A stretch of 64,000 nucleotides of DNA. Origin: an uncultured Vicinamibacterales bacterium (GTDB lineage: Bacteria; Acidobacteriota; Vicinamibacteria; Vicinamibacterales; UBA8438). The stretch lies in contig OY282382.1 in assembly GCA_958295905.1 (NCBI GenBank), positions 124,001 through 188,000 of the forward strand, written 5' to 3'. Numbering within the stretch: position 1 is the first letter of the stretch; every line of letters begins with the position of its first letter. The notes beneath the pieces were generated by a model that saw only the letters and a program-made list of their open reading frames with translations, searched no databases and was not told where the DNA came from. Both the position numbers and the translations under genes were made by a program. This document shows positions 43,876-52,468 of the stretch, in pieces.

Positions 43876-45330
43876 TCACGAGCCAATATCAGGGTCAAAA
43901 TCGGGGAACTCGCCTCGAAGTTCGATGGGCTCACCCGGGGTCAAATCCAACCCTTGCAGACCCGGGTAGTCCGGCGCATACCGATAAGCGCGGTACACCA
44001 GATTGGCCGGTCTTTCCGCATCATCCACCAGTTCGATCGGCACCGGTTCACCTTGACGCAAAGGGCCGTTGGCGGTCAGGGGATTGATGTATTTCCAAAC
44101 CGTTTTCCCGGCCGGCGTGACCTCGAAAAGCGTGCCGTGCACACCGTCGCAAATCAGCGTGTTCCCGTTGGGAAGCCGCTGCGTTCCTGATATGTATGGG
44201 GCGAAAAAGTCGCTGGGCCTTTCTGCGGTATAAGTCCATACCGGTTCTGCCGGAGCATAAACCGAACCGGGATCCAGACGATAGTTGGTCCCGTCCACCG
44301 GCGGGGTGATCTCATCCACCGATGAATAACCACGCTGGAACTCCGAGACCTCGCTGCCATTGTTGAAAATGAGGATGTTTCCGGCACCCGGCAGGCCGGG
44401 GGCAATCCATTGGCTGTTATGCGGCCGGAAGAGTTGCTGGTCCTCCGGAGTTCCGGCGCGCCAAGCCCGCGGGTTACCCCAGCGGAACAGCAGGTCGCCA
44501 CCCTTGCCGCCCTTGCCGCCGTGGTGGTCTGCCGCCTCCGAAGTCGTGGTGCTGTGGTCGATAATCCACACTTCACCGAAGAATCGGGGCGACAGTATGA
44601 TCTGGTCCAATTCCGGGTTGTAGTCGATTCCATTGCTCCGTATCCAGTACCGCGGGTCGTATAGCTCGGAAGGGCGGTAGTTGAGGTCAATCAACTCCGG
44701 ATGATCGGCCACCACTCCGTAATTCGCCTTGCTCGAATCAAGGTCCTGAATCAGATGATCCCACACCGACCACTCCCAAACGATTTCGCAGCTCGCGGGC
44801 CCGGTGGGTCGGGCTTCGACGATATGCGGCACCCTCAAGCCATCGGCACTAACGAAGTCCGGATCGGCGCCGGCGGCGATGGCCTCCTCCGCCGTCTTGT
44901 GTTGCCGTGACAGCAGCAATACATTTCCGTTGGGCATTTTGAGGAAGTCATGATGCGGAATGCCCTGGCTGCACTCCCAAAGGATGTTCCCGTTCGGGTC
45001 AATTTCCCTCACGGCGCGGCCCGGGTCAACATTGGCGAAAGTCAGAAGATTTCCATTCTCAAGCAACCTTGCGAACAGGGCGTCGGCATCCAGGTCCCAC
45101 CTGTGAACCACCCGCCCCTGATTGTCAATCAGGTATATCGTCTTGCTTTGTCGCATGTTGAACAGGGTATAGCCGTCAAATGCCTCCGGCTCGTTCAGGA
45201 TCAACCCCACCGTGTTGGCGGTAGGGGTCGGGGCACAAGCCAGCGGTGAAACTGCCGCCACGCCAAACAAGACGATGGTCCGTATCAACGCCATCCCCGA
45301 TGCTGGGCTGGCTGGCAAATTGTGTGCCAT
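43876..45330 (-). CDS. Arylsulfotransferase (ASST) family exported protein
   Basis: A 484-aa protein with a signal peptide (MALIRTIVLFGVAAVSPLAC, possibly lipidated at that cysteine although the lipobox is atypical) and a beta-propeller of the ASST family: NGNLLTFANVDPGRAVREID, DFLKMPNGNVLLLSRQH and PHNSQWI with GNILIFNNGS, then TQRLPNGNTLICDG. It may be a true aryl-sulfate sulfotransferase or only a structural homologue. The ATG at 45330 has GGAGG 6 bases upstream. The gene is clearly less GC-rich than its neighbours and flanked by mobile-element-like sequence, so recent transfer is likely. Confidence 0.8.
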   Translation of the reverse strand: MAHNLPASPASGMALIRTIVLFGVAAVSPLACAPTPTANTVGLILNEPEAFDGYTLFNMRQSKTIYLIDNQGRVVHRWDLDADALFARLLENGNLLTFANVDPGRAVREIDPNGNILWECSQGIPHHDFLKMPNGNVLLLSRQHKTAEEAIAAGADPDFVSADGLRVPHIVEARPTGPASCEIVWEWSVWDHLIQDLDSSKANYGVVADHPELIDLNYRPSELYDPRYWIRSNGIDYNPELDQIILSPRFFGEVWIIDHSTTTSEAADHHGGKGGKGGDLLFRWGNPRAWRAGTPEDQQLFRPHNSQWIAPGLPGAGNILIFNNGSEVSEFQRGYSSVDEITPPVDGTNYRLDPGSVYAPAEPVWTYTAERPSDFFAPYISGTQRLPNGNTLICDGVHGTLFEVTPAGKTVWKYINPLTANGPLRQGEPVPIELVDDAERPANLVYRAYRYAPDYPGLQGLDLTPGEPIELRGEFPDFDPDIGS

Positions 45331-45381
45331 ATTAGACCTCCAAGGATTTTCATAGCAGCCCAAGGTAGCAGTCCTCCGTGT

Positions 45382-45606
45382 TCAGACGGCTGGCTGAAGG
45401 GGCCGGTGGCTCGATAGCGCGGCGACCCGCGCCGAATTGGGACGGAATCGCGTCAAGAGCCGCTCCAGACCGCTCCACAGGCCCACAAACCGCCCGAGCA
45501 GCCCGCAGACGGCGGATACCACCCCGCCCCGCAGGCCGCGCGGGGCGTGCCGACGCCGATCTGCCTGACGCAGAAGCAGCCCGAGGTTGATGACGTGACG
45601 GACCAC
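45382..45606 (-). pseudogene. Possible transposase remnant next to a MITE
   Basis: A 74-codon frame reading VRHVINLGLLLRQADRR near its start begins inside a TIR-like sequence (ACTAGTGGTCCGTCACG on the minus strand) that resembles the ends of the adjacent MITE. The tail is basic and tryptophan-poor and could be a decayed C-terminal transposase fragment. This is a weak call; no catalytic motif is present. Confidence 0.25.
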
Positions 45607-45626
45607 TAGTAGTTCGTCACGTCATC
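45589..45626. other. 38-bp palindrome centred on ACTAGT
   Basis: GATGACGTGACG and CGTCACGTCATC are perfect 12-bp arms around a nearly symmetric centre ACTAGT. It is formed where the left end of the MITE-like element abuts a second, similar inverted end. It could also act as a hairpin at the 3' end of the monooxygenase transcript. Confidence 0.65.
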
Positions 45627-45743
45627 ATATTCGGATAGACGAACTTGGGTCGAATGATGTAGTTCGCCTGCATTTGGGGGACTCTTCTTGGTTCGAGGTG
45701 AGTGCCCGACGGCTCTAACATTTGTTCGTGACGAACCACTAGT
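45605..45743. mobile_element. MITE-like element, 139 bp, with 16-bp terminal inverted repeats
   Basis: Left end ACTAGTAGTTCGTCAC (45605-45620) and right end GTGACGAACCACTAGT (45728-45743) are inverted repeats matching at 15 of 16 positions. The interior is AT-richer than the surroundings and has no ORF. The ends include CTAG, or a TA target as in IS630/Tc1-type insertions. The right end supplies the TAG stop of the monooxygenase gene (45739-45741). Confidence 0.65.
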
Positions 45744-47085
45744 CGTCGTTCGCCAGATCTCCGCGCTCGGCGACCAGCTCGTCGTACTCGTCCTGATCGA
45801 GATACGTGACGTCGACCCAGGCGTGGGCCATCTCGTCGACGGTGCGGGACCCGTTGCCGACCCACTGGCGCGGGTCCGGGTTCTCGCGGTTGCCGGTCGA
45901 GTTGTCGTGCCACGCGGTGACGACGATCATCGTGCCGCCGGGCAGCAGCGGCGCCACGTCGTCGGCGTAGATGTAGTTGATGTGCCAATTCCACTGGAAG
46001 TTGTTCACGTTGTTGAGCATCCGGCGCGAACCGTCGGGCAGGACCGCCTCCATCGACATCGCCTTGCCGCGCATGTGCATGTGCGGCTGGTAGTTCTCCA
46101 GGCGGGCGGGCCCCTTGAGCATGGTGAAGCCCTGGCTCATGCCGATCTGGCCGGGGGCGATGTCGATGCCGCCCTGGTGCCCGCGGAAGCCGTGCAGGAT
46201 GGTCCGATACTTCGGCTTGTAGCCGGGGTCGTAGAAGTAGACCCCCAGCTCGACGACGTCGTCGACCACCTCTTCACCGATCGCGTGGTAGTGGATGTCC
46301 CACTGAATGCGGGCCCCCGGCAGCATGAGCTTGCCGGCGTCGTCGGGGAAGATCTCGCCTTCCTTGCCGACCGCCCACTCCATGAACGTGCCGGGACCGA
46401 TGTCGTCGTCGAAGTCCACGCTGTTGGCCAGCCCCGTCACCCCCTCCTCTTCCTGGAGGAGCCGCGCGATGGCGTGATGCACGACCTTGCGGCCGCCGGG
46501 GAACGAGGGCTTGATCTCGATCGCCTTCACCCAGCGCTCGTCGGTCAGCCCGGTCTCGGCCATCGGCCGCCACCACTTGTCCTGGCCGTCGGCGGGCACA
46601 GTGTAGGGCGCCGAGGGGACGACGAGGTCGGGCTCGCCGAAACGGTCCGACAGGCGCCACGCCCCGGGGTCGGGCCACTCGACGGCGGGCGGCAGGTCGG
46701 CGCGGTCGCCCAAGGGAGCGCCGCCGTCCACCCACTTCACGATGGTGTCGATCTGCTCCTGGCTCAGCGATCGGTCGTTCTGGAACGTCTGGATGCCGAC
46801 GGTCCGGTCGATGTGCCAGGGCGGCATCTCCAGCGAGACCACGCGATCCTTGATCGCCCGCGCCCAGGGCCGCACCTCGCCGTAGGTCAGCAGCGACATG
46901 GGGGCGATGGAGTTGGGCTGATGGCACTCCTGGCACTTCTGCTGCAGAATCGGCGCGACGTCCTTCGCGAACGTCGGCTGGTAGTCGGCCTCGGCCTCGT
47001 TGGCCGCCGCGGGACCGGGCGCGGCCACGAGCGCGCAGAGCGCCACCCCGACACCGAGCCACCGGCGGTACGACTTCGCATGCAT
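45739..47085 (-). CDS. Cytochrome c-type domain fused to copper type II monooxygenase-like protein
   Basis: A 448-aa exported protein: signal peptide (ending near PAAANE), a haem-binding CQECH motif near residue 51 with a distal methionine region, and a C-terminal domain like peptidylglycine alpha-hydroxylating and dopamine beta monooxygenases, with histidine motifs VVHHAIA, IHYHAIG and YQPHMHMRGK placed for two copper sites. Such fusions are known as ascorbate-type monooxygenases of bacteria; the haem may feed electrons. The ATG at 47085 has AAGGAG 7 bases upstream. The last residue and the stop lie at the junction with the MITE-like element. Confidence 0.82.
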   Translation of the reverse strand: MHAKSYRRWLGVGVALCALVAAPGPAAANEAEADYQPTFAKDVAPILQQKCQECHQPNSIAPMSLLTYGEVRPWARAIKDRVVSLEMPPWHIDRTVGIQTFQNDRSLSQEQIDTIVKWVDGGAPLGDRADLPPAVEWPDPGAWRLSDRFGEPDLVVPSAPYTVPADGQDKWWRPMAETGLTDERWVKAIEIKPSFPGGRKVVHHAIARLLQEEEGVTGLANSVDFDDDIGPGTFMEWAVGKEGEIFPDDAGKLMLPGARIQWDIHYHAIGEEVVDDVVELGVYFYDPGYKPKYRTILHGFRGHQGGIDIAPGQIGMSQGFTMLKGPARLENYQPHMHMRGKAMSMEAVLPDGSRRMLNNVNNFQWNWHINYIYADDVAPLLPGGTMIVVTAWHDNSTGNRENPDPRQWVGNGSRTVDEMAHAWVDVTYLDQDEYDELVAERGDLANDD

Positions 47086-47195
47086 GGCTTGCTCCTTACA
47101 CCCGCGCGGGCTCCACGCGGGAAATTAACGTGACGGATTACCGCGAGTTTTATCACGGCCGACCCCGCGGGTCCAGCCGCAAACACCACACGGGG

Positions 47196-47538
47196 GCACG
47201 TCAAAATTCGCCAACCTGACTGCCCCGGCGCCGTCAGGTTGGCGAATTCGGCGCCGTTCTCGGCATTGAGGCCCTCCCGAACGGGCTTTTCTTGGGGCCT
47301 TGGCGCGCCGGGGATCCCTCGGGGGACCAGTTCCAGCGGCGGCGCCTCACTTCCTTGTCGTGCGCCCACACCACCCGGACGCACGTCAGATTGTGAGACG
47401 ACCGCCCTTGTTGCTGCCGGATTGGCGATTTCGATTCCGTTCCCGGCCTCGATGCCCTCCGAACGGCGGGCCGCACCGGATATCGCCGCCGGCGGCGTCT
47501 CACCTTCACCTTGACGTGCGCCCACACCACCCGGACGC
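47196..47538. repeat. Family IV repeat, two units between monooxygenase and hydrolase genes
   Basis: Units 47196-47373 and 47381-47519 each start GCACGTCA and end in TTGACGTGC or TTGTCGTGC, and each is followed by the same CCCACACCACCCGGAC. Unit 1 contains a perfect 16-bp stem AATTCGCCAACCTGAC (47205-47220) and its complement (47233-47248). The array ends 7 bases before the stop codon of the serine hydrolase. Confidence 0.75.
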
Positions 47539-47544
47539 GGCATT

Positions 47545-48870
47545 TCAGTCGCCGACGACCGCCTGGTACACCAAGCTGCGCGACAGCCGCTGCACCTCGT
47601 TGATCGCGCCGCCGTTGTTCTGAATCATCCCCACGAACGTCAGGTCCTCCTCGGGGTCGACCCAGAACCAGGTCCCGGCGATGCCGATCCAGTAGTAGGA
47701 GCCGGTGGACCAGGACTCGCCGGACGCGGGGCCGTCGGTCACCACCGAGAAGTTCAGCCCCCACCCCTGACCCGGCCGCCGGTAGGTCGCCTGCTGGGCG
47801 TCGGTCAGGTGGTTGGCGCGCATCAGCTCGACCGAGCGGGGAGCGAGCAGGCGCACCCCGCCGAGCTCGCCGCCGTTCAGCAGCATCTGGGCGAACCGCA
47901 GGTAGTCGGGCGCCGTACCGTACAGCCCGCCGCCGCCCGACGGTCCCTTCAGGGGCGCGTTCGGCGCCTGGGCGCCCCCCGGCGGGGCCATGAGCGTGCC
48001 GTCGGGACCCGGGGTGTGCCGCGCGGCCAGCCGGCGCATCTTGCCGGGGGGCACGTGGAACGCGGTGTCGACCATGCCGAGCGGCTCGAAGATGCGTTCG
48101 TGGAGGAACTCTCCCAGCGGCCGGCCGGAGATCCGCTCGACGAGATACCCCTGCACGTCGACCGAGATGCTGTACGCCCACGCCGTCCCCGGCTGCGACA
48201 GCAGCGGAATCGCCGCCAGCTTGTCGATCATCGTCTCGAGCGGGGCCCCGGTGTCGAGGACCCGGCCGTCGATGACGGCCCGGTTCACCGGATGGCGCGG
48301 GTTGAGGACGTAACCCAGCCCCGCGGTGTGCCGCATGAGATCGCGCATGGTGATGCGCCGCCCGCGTTCGATCGGCTCGACCTGCATGGCGCCGTCTTCA
48401 TCCACGCCGGTGAAGACCTGCAGTTCGGCGAACGCGGGGATGTACTGCGACACCGGGTCGTCGAGGTGCCACCGGCCCTCCTCGTGCAGCATCATCAGGG
48501 CCGTGCCGACGACCGGCTTGGTCATCGAGAAGATGCGGAAGATCGAGTCGAGCTCGACCGGGGCGTCCTTGCCGACGTCGAGCTTGCCCACCGTATCGGT
48601 GAAGACGACCTTCCCGTGCCGGGCCAGCATCGTGACGATGCCCGCCAGCTTGCCGTCGTCGACCATCGCCTGCATGCCCGCGTCGAGCCGTTCGAGGCGC
48701 CTGGCGGAGACGCCCACCTCGGCGGGGTCGGCGACGGCGAGGTCGCGCGCCGCCTCCGCCCCGGCCGCGGCTACCGGCGCGGCGTGAAACGGCGCATGAC
48801 CGACGACGAGCGCCACCAGGGCGGCGCCCCCGAACAGGCACGACCGCCACCGAATCAACCTGCCATTCAC
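47545..48870 (-). CDS. Serine hydrolase, beta-lactamase class C/esterase family
   Basis: A 441-aa exported serine hydrolase. Signal peptide about residues 1-36 (GGAALVALVVGHAPFHAAPVA); active-site SMTK near residue 114 (S-x-x-K), YSI near residue 215 in the Y-x-N position and GGGGL-type glycine box late in the chain, giving the layout of the EstB/AmpC superfamily. Many such proteins are esterases or peptidases, so beta-lactam hydrolysis should not be assumed. The start is the GTG at 48870 with a GAGGGGG ribosome site; the frame extends further but without homology. Confidence 0.88.
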   Translation of the reverse strand: MNGRLIRWRSCLFGGAALVALVVGHAPFHAAPVAAAGAEAARDLAVADPAEVGVSARRLERLDAGMQAMVDDGKLAGIVTMLARHGKVVFTDTVGKLDVGKDAPVELDSIFRIFSMTKPVVGTALMMLHEEGRWHLDDPVSQYIPAFAELQVFTGVDEDGAMQVEPIERGRRITMRDLMRHTAGLGYVLNPRHPVNRAVIDGRVLDTGAPLETMIDKLAAIPLLSQPGTAWAYSISVDVQGYLVERISGRPLGEFLHERIFEPLGMVDTAFHVPPGKMRRLAARHTPGPDGTLMAPPGGAQAPNAPLKGPSGGGGLYGTAPDYLRFAQMLLNGGELGGVRLLAPRSVELMRANHLTDAQQATYRRPGQGWGLNFSVVTDGPASGESWSTGSYYWIGIAGTWFWVDPEEDLTFVGMIQNNGGAINEVQRLSRSLVYQAVVGD

Positions 48871-49108
48871 TCTGTTCCCCCTCTCAATCCCCGATTCGTG
48901 CGCCGTGCGCGAAGCACCCTCGCTTGCCGTCGCGTTCCGATGGCCGAGTTCGCGCCGCCGATAAGGCGTCGACCGTGCGGGACGGATCTTGCGCGAAGCT
49001 GCCCGCACGGAACACCAAGTCCCAGGCACGCCGGACGCCGGGACGCCCCCAACCGTGCGGACGCGTCGTCGTCCGGCGGTCCGGTGACGAACGCCCCGGC
49101 GGCGAACG
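48871..49108. other. Spacer without visible feature
   Basis: About 240 bases between the BNR-type lipoprotein gene and the serine hydrolase gene, both on the minus strand. I see no repeat family, hairpin or ORF of interest. Confidence 0.4.
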
Positions 49109-50245
49109 TCAATAGACGATGACGAACGAGCCGTCGGCCCTGGTGACGGCGGCCGGCACGCTGCGCGCCGGTATCGGCGCCTCCGCGCGGCCCGCGTCGC
49201 CGCGGGGACGGCCGCCCGCGTCGAACGCCTGCCAGCGCAGGTTGCCTCCCGACTGCCAGCCGGGACCGTCCCCCCACGCCAGCAGGACATCGCCTCGGTG
49301 GTTGACGGCCACGGTGGCGTTCTTGCGCCGGAACTCCGCCTTTCCCGGCGCGGACCACGGCTCGTCCAGCCGTTCCGTGTTCGCGGCGTAGACCTGCCCC
49401 GCCGTCTCCCACGCCACCAGCGTGCCGTCCGGTCCGCTGGCCAGGGTGGTGGTCGCGACCGGGCACGCGCCGATGTCCCAGGGCTGAATCAACCGGTCGC
49501 GGAAGGTCACGCCGCGATCGGTGCTCGTGAGCAGCCGCATGCCGCGGCGCACGTTGTCGCCGGCGCCGCGATAGGACACGTGGACCGCGTCCGCCCCATC
49601 GGCGGCCGCCCGCAGGCCGCAGCATCCGCACGCCCCCGCGGAGGCCGGACTGACGGGGCGCGGCGGGTCGAAGCGCTCCCCGCCGTCGCGCGAGGCCGCG
49701 AGATAGACGCGGCGGTCGGCATCCTCGACCGGATCGGCGTGCCAGAAGACGTAGACGTTGCCGCCGGCATCCACCGCGACCGTCGAGCCGGTCTCGACGC
49801 CGCCTTCCTCCCGCGCCGACAGCTTCCGCTGGGGCTCGAACGCGCCGGCATCGTCGCTGCGCGTGTAGTAGAACCACGTGGGTTCCCGGTGAAACCAGGT
49901 CACGTGCAGGCGCCCGTCGGGCCCGACGGCGAGCTGTCCGCCGTCGACGGGCCCGAGCCCGGTCACCGAGTGCGGCCGGCTGTTGACCCGCTGCGGCGCC
50001 GACCAGCCCGCCGCCTCCGGAGCCCGGGTGACGTGCCACAGGTCGCCGCTGCTCATCGACCCCGTGTAATAAATCAGATGCAGCCGCCCGTCACCGTCGA
50101 CCGCCGCCTGCGGCAGGCTGGCCCCGGCCGGGGCGCGCAGCACCTCGACGGCGGGCGCCGACCCGCCGCAGGCGGCGGCCGCGGCCGCAACGAGCGCGAG
50201 CCCGAAGAGCCCGCAGCGAACCCCCGCGTTACCGGAACGCCTCAT
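49109..50245 (-). CDS. BNR/sialidase-like lipoprotein
   Basis: A 378-aa exported protein with a signal ending in AAAAAACGG, a probable lipobox, then a beta-propeller with repeated BNR-like motifs of the type DGRLHLIYY, DGRLHVTWF, GNVYVFWHA, DAVHVSYRG and DGTLVAWE. A cysteine cluster AGACGCCG lies near residue 208. It resembles sialidase-fold proteins that bind rather than cut glycans, since the arginine triad is not evident. The ATG has GGGAGG 3 bases upstream. A truncated tandem copy of its 5' end lies upstream. Confidence 0.75.
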   Translation of the reverse strand: MRRSGNAGVRCGLFGLALVAAAAAACGGSAPAVEVLRAPAGASLPQAAVDGDGRLHLIYYTGSMSSGDLWHVTRAPEAAGWSAPQRVNSRPHSVTGLGPVDGGQLAVGPDGRLHVTWFHREPTWFYYTRSDDAGAFEPQRKLSAREEGGVETGSTVAVDAGGNVYVFWHADPVEDADRRVYLAASRDGGERFDPPRPVSPASAGACGCCGLRAAADGADAVHVSYRGAGDNVRRGMRLLTSTDRGVTFRDRLIQPWDIGACPVATTTLASGPDGTLVAWETAGQVYAANTERLDEPWSAPGKAEFRRKNATVAVNHRGDVLLAWGDGPGWQSGGNLRWQAFDAGGRPRGDAGRAEAPIPARSVPAAVTRADGSFVIVY

Positions 50246-50364
50246 GAGCCTCCCCCCGGTGACGGCCTCGAATGCAGCCGCCCGTCACCGTCGACCGCCG
50301 CAGCCGCAACGAGCGCGAGCCCGAAGAGCCCGCAGCGAACCCCCGCGTTGCCGGAACGCCTCAT
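50242..50364 (-). other. Leader ORF from a 119-bp duplication of the lipoprotein gene 5' end
   Basis: A partial copy of the signal-peptide region is present 119 bp upstream, with an internal deletion. It opens a 40-codon ORF (MRRSGNAGVRCGLFG at the start) whose TGA overlaps the real ATG (ATGA, 50242-50245). The ribosome site GGGGGGAGG is duplicated too. Confidence 0.45.
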
Positions 50365-50478
50365 GAGCCTCCCCCCGGTGACGGCCTCGAACCGCGCGTG
50401 GTTGGCGCGAACCCGCCGTACGACCAACGATAGGACGTGCGCGCCGCCGGCGCAAGCACCGCGACGCCCCGCGTTCGA

Positions 50479-51063
50479 TCAACCCGCGGCGTGGAGCCGC
50501 CGCCGCTTCCGGATCCACTTCACCGCGACAAGCAGGAACACGGCCAAGGCCAGCGCGGCGCCGATCGTCGGATAGTGCCGCTGCAGCGTCTCGAACGCGC
50601 GGTCGCCGAGGCGAACCGCCAGGTACGCTTCGGCGGTGAAGCGAACCACGCGTCCGACGAATATCGCACCGGCGAACCGCGTCCAGGGCATGCCGACGAT
50701 CCCGGCGACGAGCATGAACACCTTCGTCGGGAACGGCGGAGGCGCGAGGACCGCGACCAGCATGGCCGCAACGTCGTTCTCGCGGACCTTCCGAACCACC
50801 CACCGGCGTTTCTCGGGGTCGAGGCGGCGGACGGCGCGGTCACCGCCGGTGCGCCCGATCCGATGGAGCACCAGGCATCCCAGCGTGGAGCCCGCCGCCG
50901 CGACCAGGGCAATCAGGACGAACTGCGACGGCTCTTGCCAAGCCAGCAGCAGCAGCACGACGTCGACGCCGCCCGGCAACGGGATGCCGGCCGAGTCGCA
51001 AAGGGCGATGAGAAACAGCCCGGGGACCCCCAAGGCCAGGAGACTGTCGCGAAATCCGTCCAT
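50479..51063 (-). CDS. VTT (DedA-like) domain membrane protein
   Basis: A 194-aa inner-membrane protein of the VTT/SNARE-associated family. Motifs include GIPLPGGVDVVLLLLA, the loop PPPFPTKVFMLVAG and MPWTRFAGAIFVGRVVRF, where the conserved F-x-x-R and R-x-x-R arginines of DedA proteins are visible. Such proteins are linked to lipid (undecaprenyl phosphate) flipping and membrane homeostasis. A perfect TATAAT on the minus strand lies 29 bases before the ATG. Confidence 0.85.
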   Translation of the reverse strand: MDGFRDSLLALGVPGLFLIALCDSAGIPLPGGVDVVLLLLAWQEPSQFVLIALVAAAGSTLGCLVLHRIGRTGGDRAVRRLDPEKRRWVVRKVRENDVAAMLVAVLAPPPFPTKVFMLVAGIVGMPWTRFAGAIFVGRVVRFTAEAYLAVRLGDRAFETLQRHYPTIGAALALAVFLLVAVKWIRKRRRLHAAG

Positions 51064-51091
51064 GAGTCGAAATCGAACCGCAGGAGTCGGG

Positions 51092-51097
51092 ATTATA
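51092..51097 (-). promoter_or_regulatory. Consensus -10 hexamer upstream of the VTT protein gene
   Basis: TATAAT on the minus strand, 28 bases before the ATG at 51063. In this GC-rich context a perfect hexamer is unusual. No matching -35 was found. Confidence 0.35.
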
Positions 51098-51125
51098 GTG
51101 CCGCGCGCGGGGCGCCGACGCCGGC

Positions 51126-51475
51126 TTCGTGATGCGACCGCCCCCGCGTGTCACGTTGGCGATTCCCGTACGTTCTCGGCGCCGAGGCCCTCCGAACGGG
51201 CTCTTCTTGGGGCTTTGGCGCTGGAATCCATCGGGGACCCGTTCCAGCGGCGGCACCTCACTTCTTGACGCGCACCGACGGCGGCTCTCGGTGCGGGGGT
51301 GCACGTCAGATTCGTGAAACGACCGCCCCGTCGCTGCCAGATTGGCGATTCCGATCCCGTTCCCGGCCTGGATGCCCTCCGAAACGGGCCTTTCGGGCTT
51401 CGACGCGATGGGGCGCCTCGGGGCCGCCCGCGCCGGATACCCCCCGACGCCGGCGTCTCACTTTCTTGACGTGCA
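51126..51475. repeat. Family IV repeat, second pair
   Basis: Two units (about 51126-51272 and 51301-51475) with the same landmarks as at 47.2-47.5 kb: TTGGCGATTCC, CCGTTCCCGGCC or CGTTCTCGGC, CCCTCCGAA and CACTT-CTTGACG. The units are joined by an 8-bp-stem hairpin CGCACCGA/TCGGTGCG. It fills most of the divergent spacer before the small charged protein. Confidence 0.7.
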
Positions 51476-51672
51476 CCCCGCACCGACGGCGGCTTTGCCT
51501 TTCGGCGCCGGCGCTGATAAGCTTGATGAACAGTTTTGACACAGATCGGCCGGTGGGGTAACCCCATCCTTTGAGCCGACAGGTCTCCAACCGCTCTACC
51601 TACAGCGCGTCACTCTCGACAGACCTGTCCTTCTGCTCAGGCCGATCCGCACCCCGCCCGAGGAGGTGACGA

Positions 51673-51933
51673 TTGGCAACTCGTGGACGACCGACACAGC
51701 AGAAGCGGCAGCGCGAACGCGCCCGGCAGGAGCAACGCAAGCTGAAGGACGCGCGGCGGCTGGAGGCGAAGGAGCGCCGCCAGCAGGTCTCGACGCAGAC
51801 ATCCGCCGGTGGCGATCCGGATCTTGACGGGATCGTCGCGGGGCCCCAACCCCTGGCAGAGTGGCAGGTGGAGGGTCTCGCGACCTTCGAGGAGGCCGAC
51901 GAGGCCGCGGAAGAGCCGGGGCAGAACGGCTGA
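51673..51933 (+). CDS. Small highly charged conserved-type protein
   Basis: An 86-aa protein, strongly basic and helical in its first 40 residues (QQKRQRERARQEQRKLK), then acidic, with a DPDLDGIVAGPQPLAEW segment near residue 49. It starts at TTG 51673; AGGAGGTGA lies 6 bases upstream, so translation is very likely in spite of the rare start codon. I recall similar small proteins with a GIVPGPQP-type motif in Acidobacteriota but cannot name a function. RNA or ribosome association is possible given the charge pattern. Confidence 0.65.
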   Translation: MATRGRPTQQKRQRERARQEQRKLKDARRLEAKERRQQVSTQTSAGGDPDLDGIVAGPQPLAEWQVEGLATFEEADEAAEEPGQNG

Positions 51934-51939
51934 GCCCCG

Positions 51940-52318
51940 GGCGTCCGCGGCCTTGGCGGCCTTGGCGAACCCCGCGTCGCACCGGGAGCGGCGGGGGCGC
52001 ATAGACGGGCTCAAGAGCGCCCCGCGGGTCAGAGAACGCCCGTGCCTGACCAGGCGTGAGGAGGGCGCCTGTCGGGCATGGCGGTCCGTGGCAGACGTTG
52101 CGCCGCATCCGACCGGGGCCGTATTCGGCCCAAGAACGTGTCGTGCAGCGGTCGAAATTTGCCGAAATCTGACCGATCCGAGCCCTTTCCGCGCCACCGC
52201 CGGCCGGTTCTGGCGCGCCGCGGAGTTTGCCGCGGGCCGACAGGCAACCGACGAACGACGCCGTCAGGCGGGCGGCATCGCCGCTCGAAAGCGGCGGGGA
52301 CTTCGCCGCGGGCGGCCG
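51940..52318. repeat. Largest mosaic repeat: families III, V and VI in series
   Basis: Family III (51940-52070) begins 7 bases after the small-protein stop, then family V (52085-52195) and family VI (52205-52318). The 12.2-12.4 kb copy has VI and III only, the 26.2-kb copy V only, the 58.87-kb copy part of VI, and the 62.4-kb copy III only, so the 380-bp form may be the ancestral unit. A stem GCCTG-ac-CAGGC sits at about 52046. Confidence 0.65.
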
Positions 52319-52468
52319 GGCGGCAAGCCGTTGGAACGGCGAAGCGAAGAGCGCCGTATCACAAGTATGCCGAATGTTGTGTCCCGGATGCGGAATCCGG
52401 CCCGAACCCTCTGACCGTTGACTCCAAGTACGGCGCGAGCCGGAGAAAGAACGAGGAAAACAGCAACG

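Noticed and set aside
43719-43934. Small minus-strand ORF (71 codons) before the ASST gene's 3' end
   Set aside because: No ribosome site or domain, and overlaps the ASST gene end.
47545-48870. Calling the serine hydrolase an antibiotic-resistance beta-lactamase
   Set aside because: Only the general S-x-x-K superfamily motifs are visible; most such proteins are esterases or peptidases.
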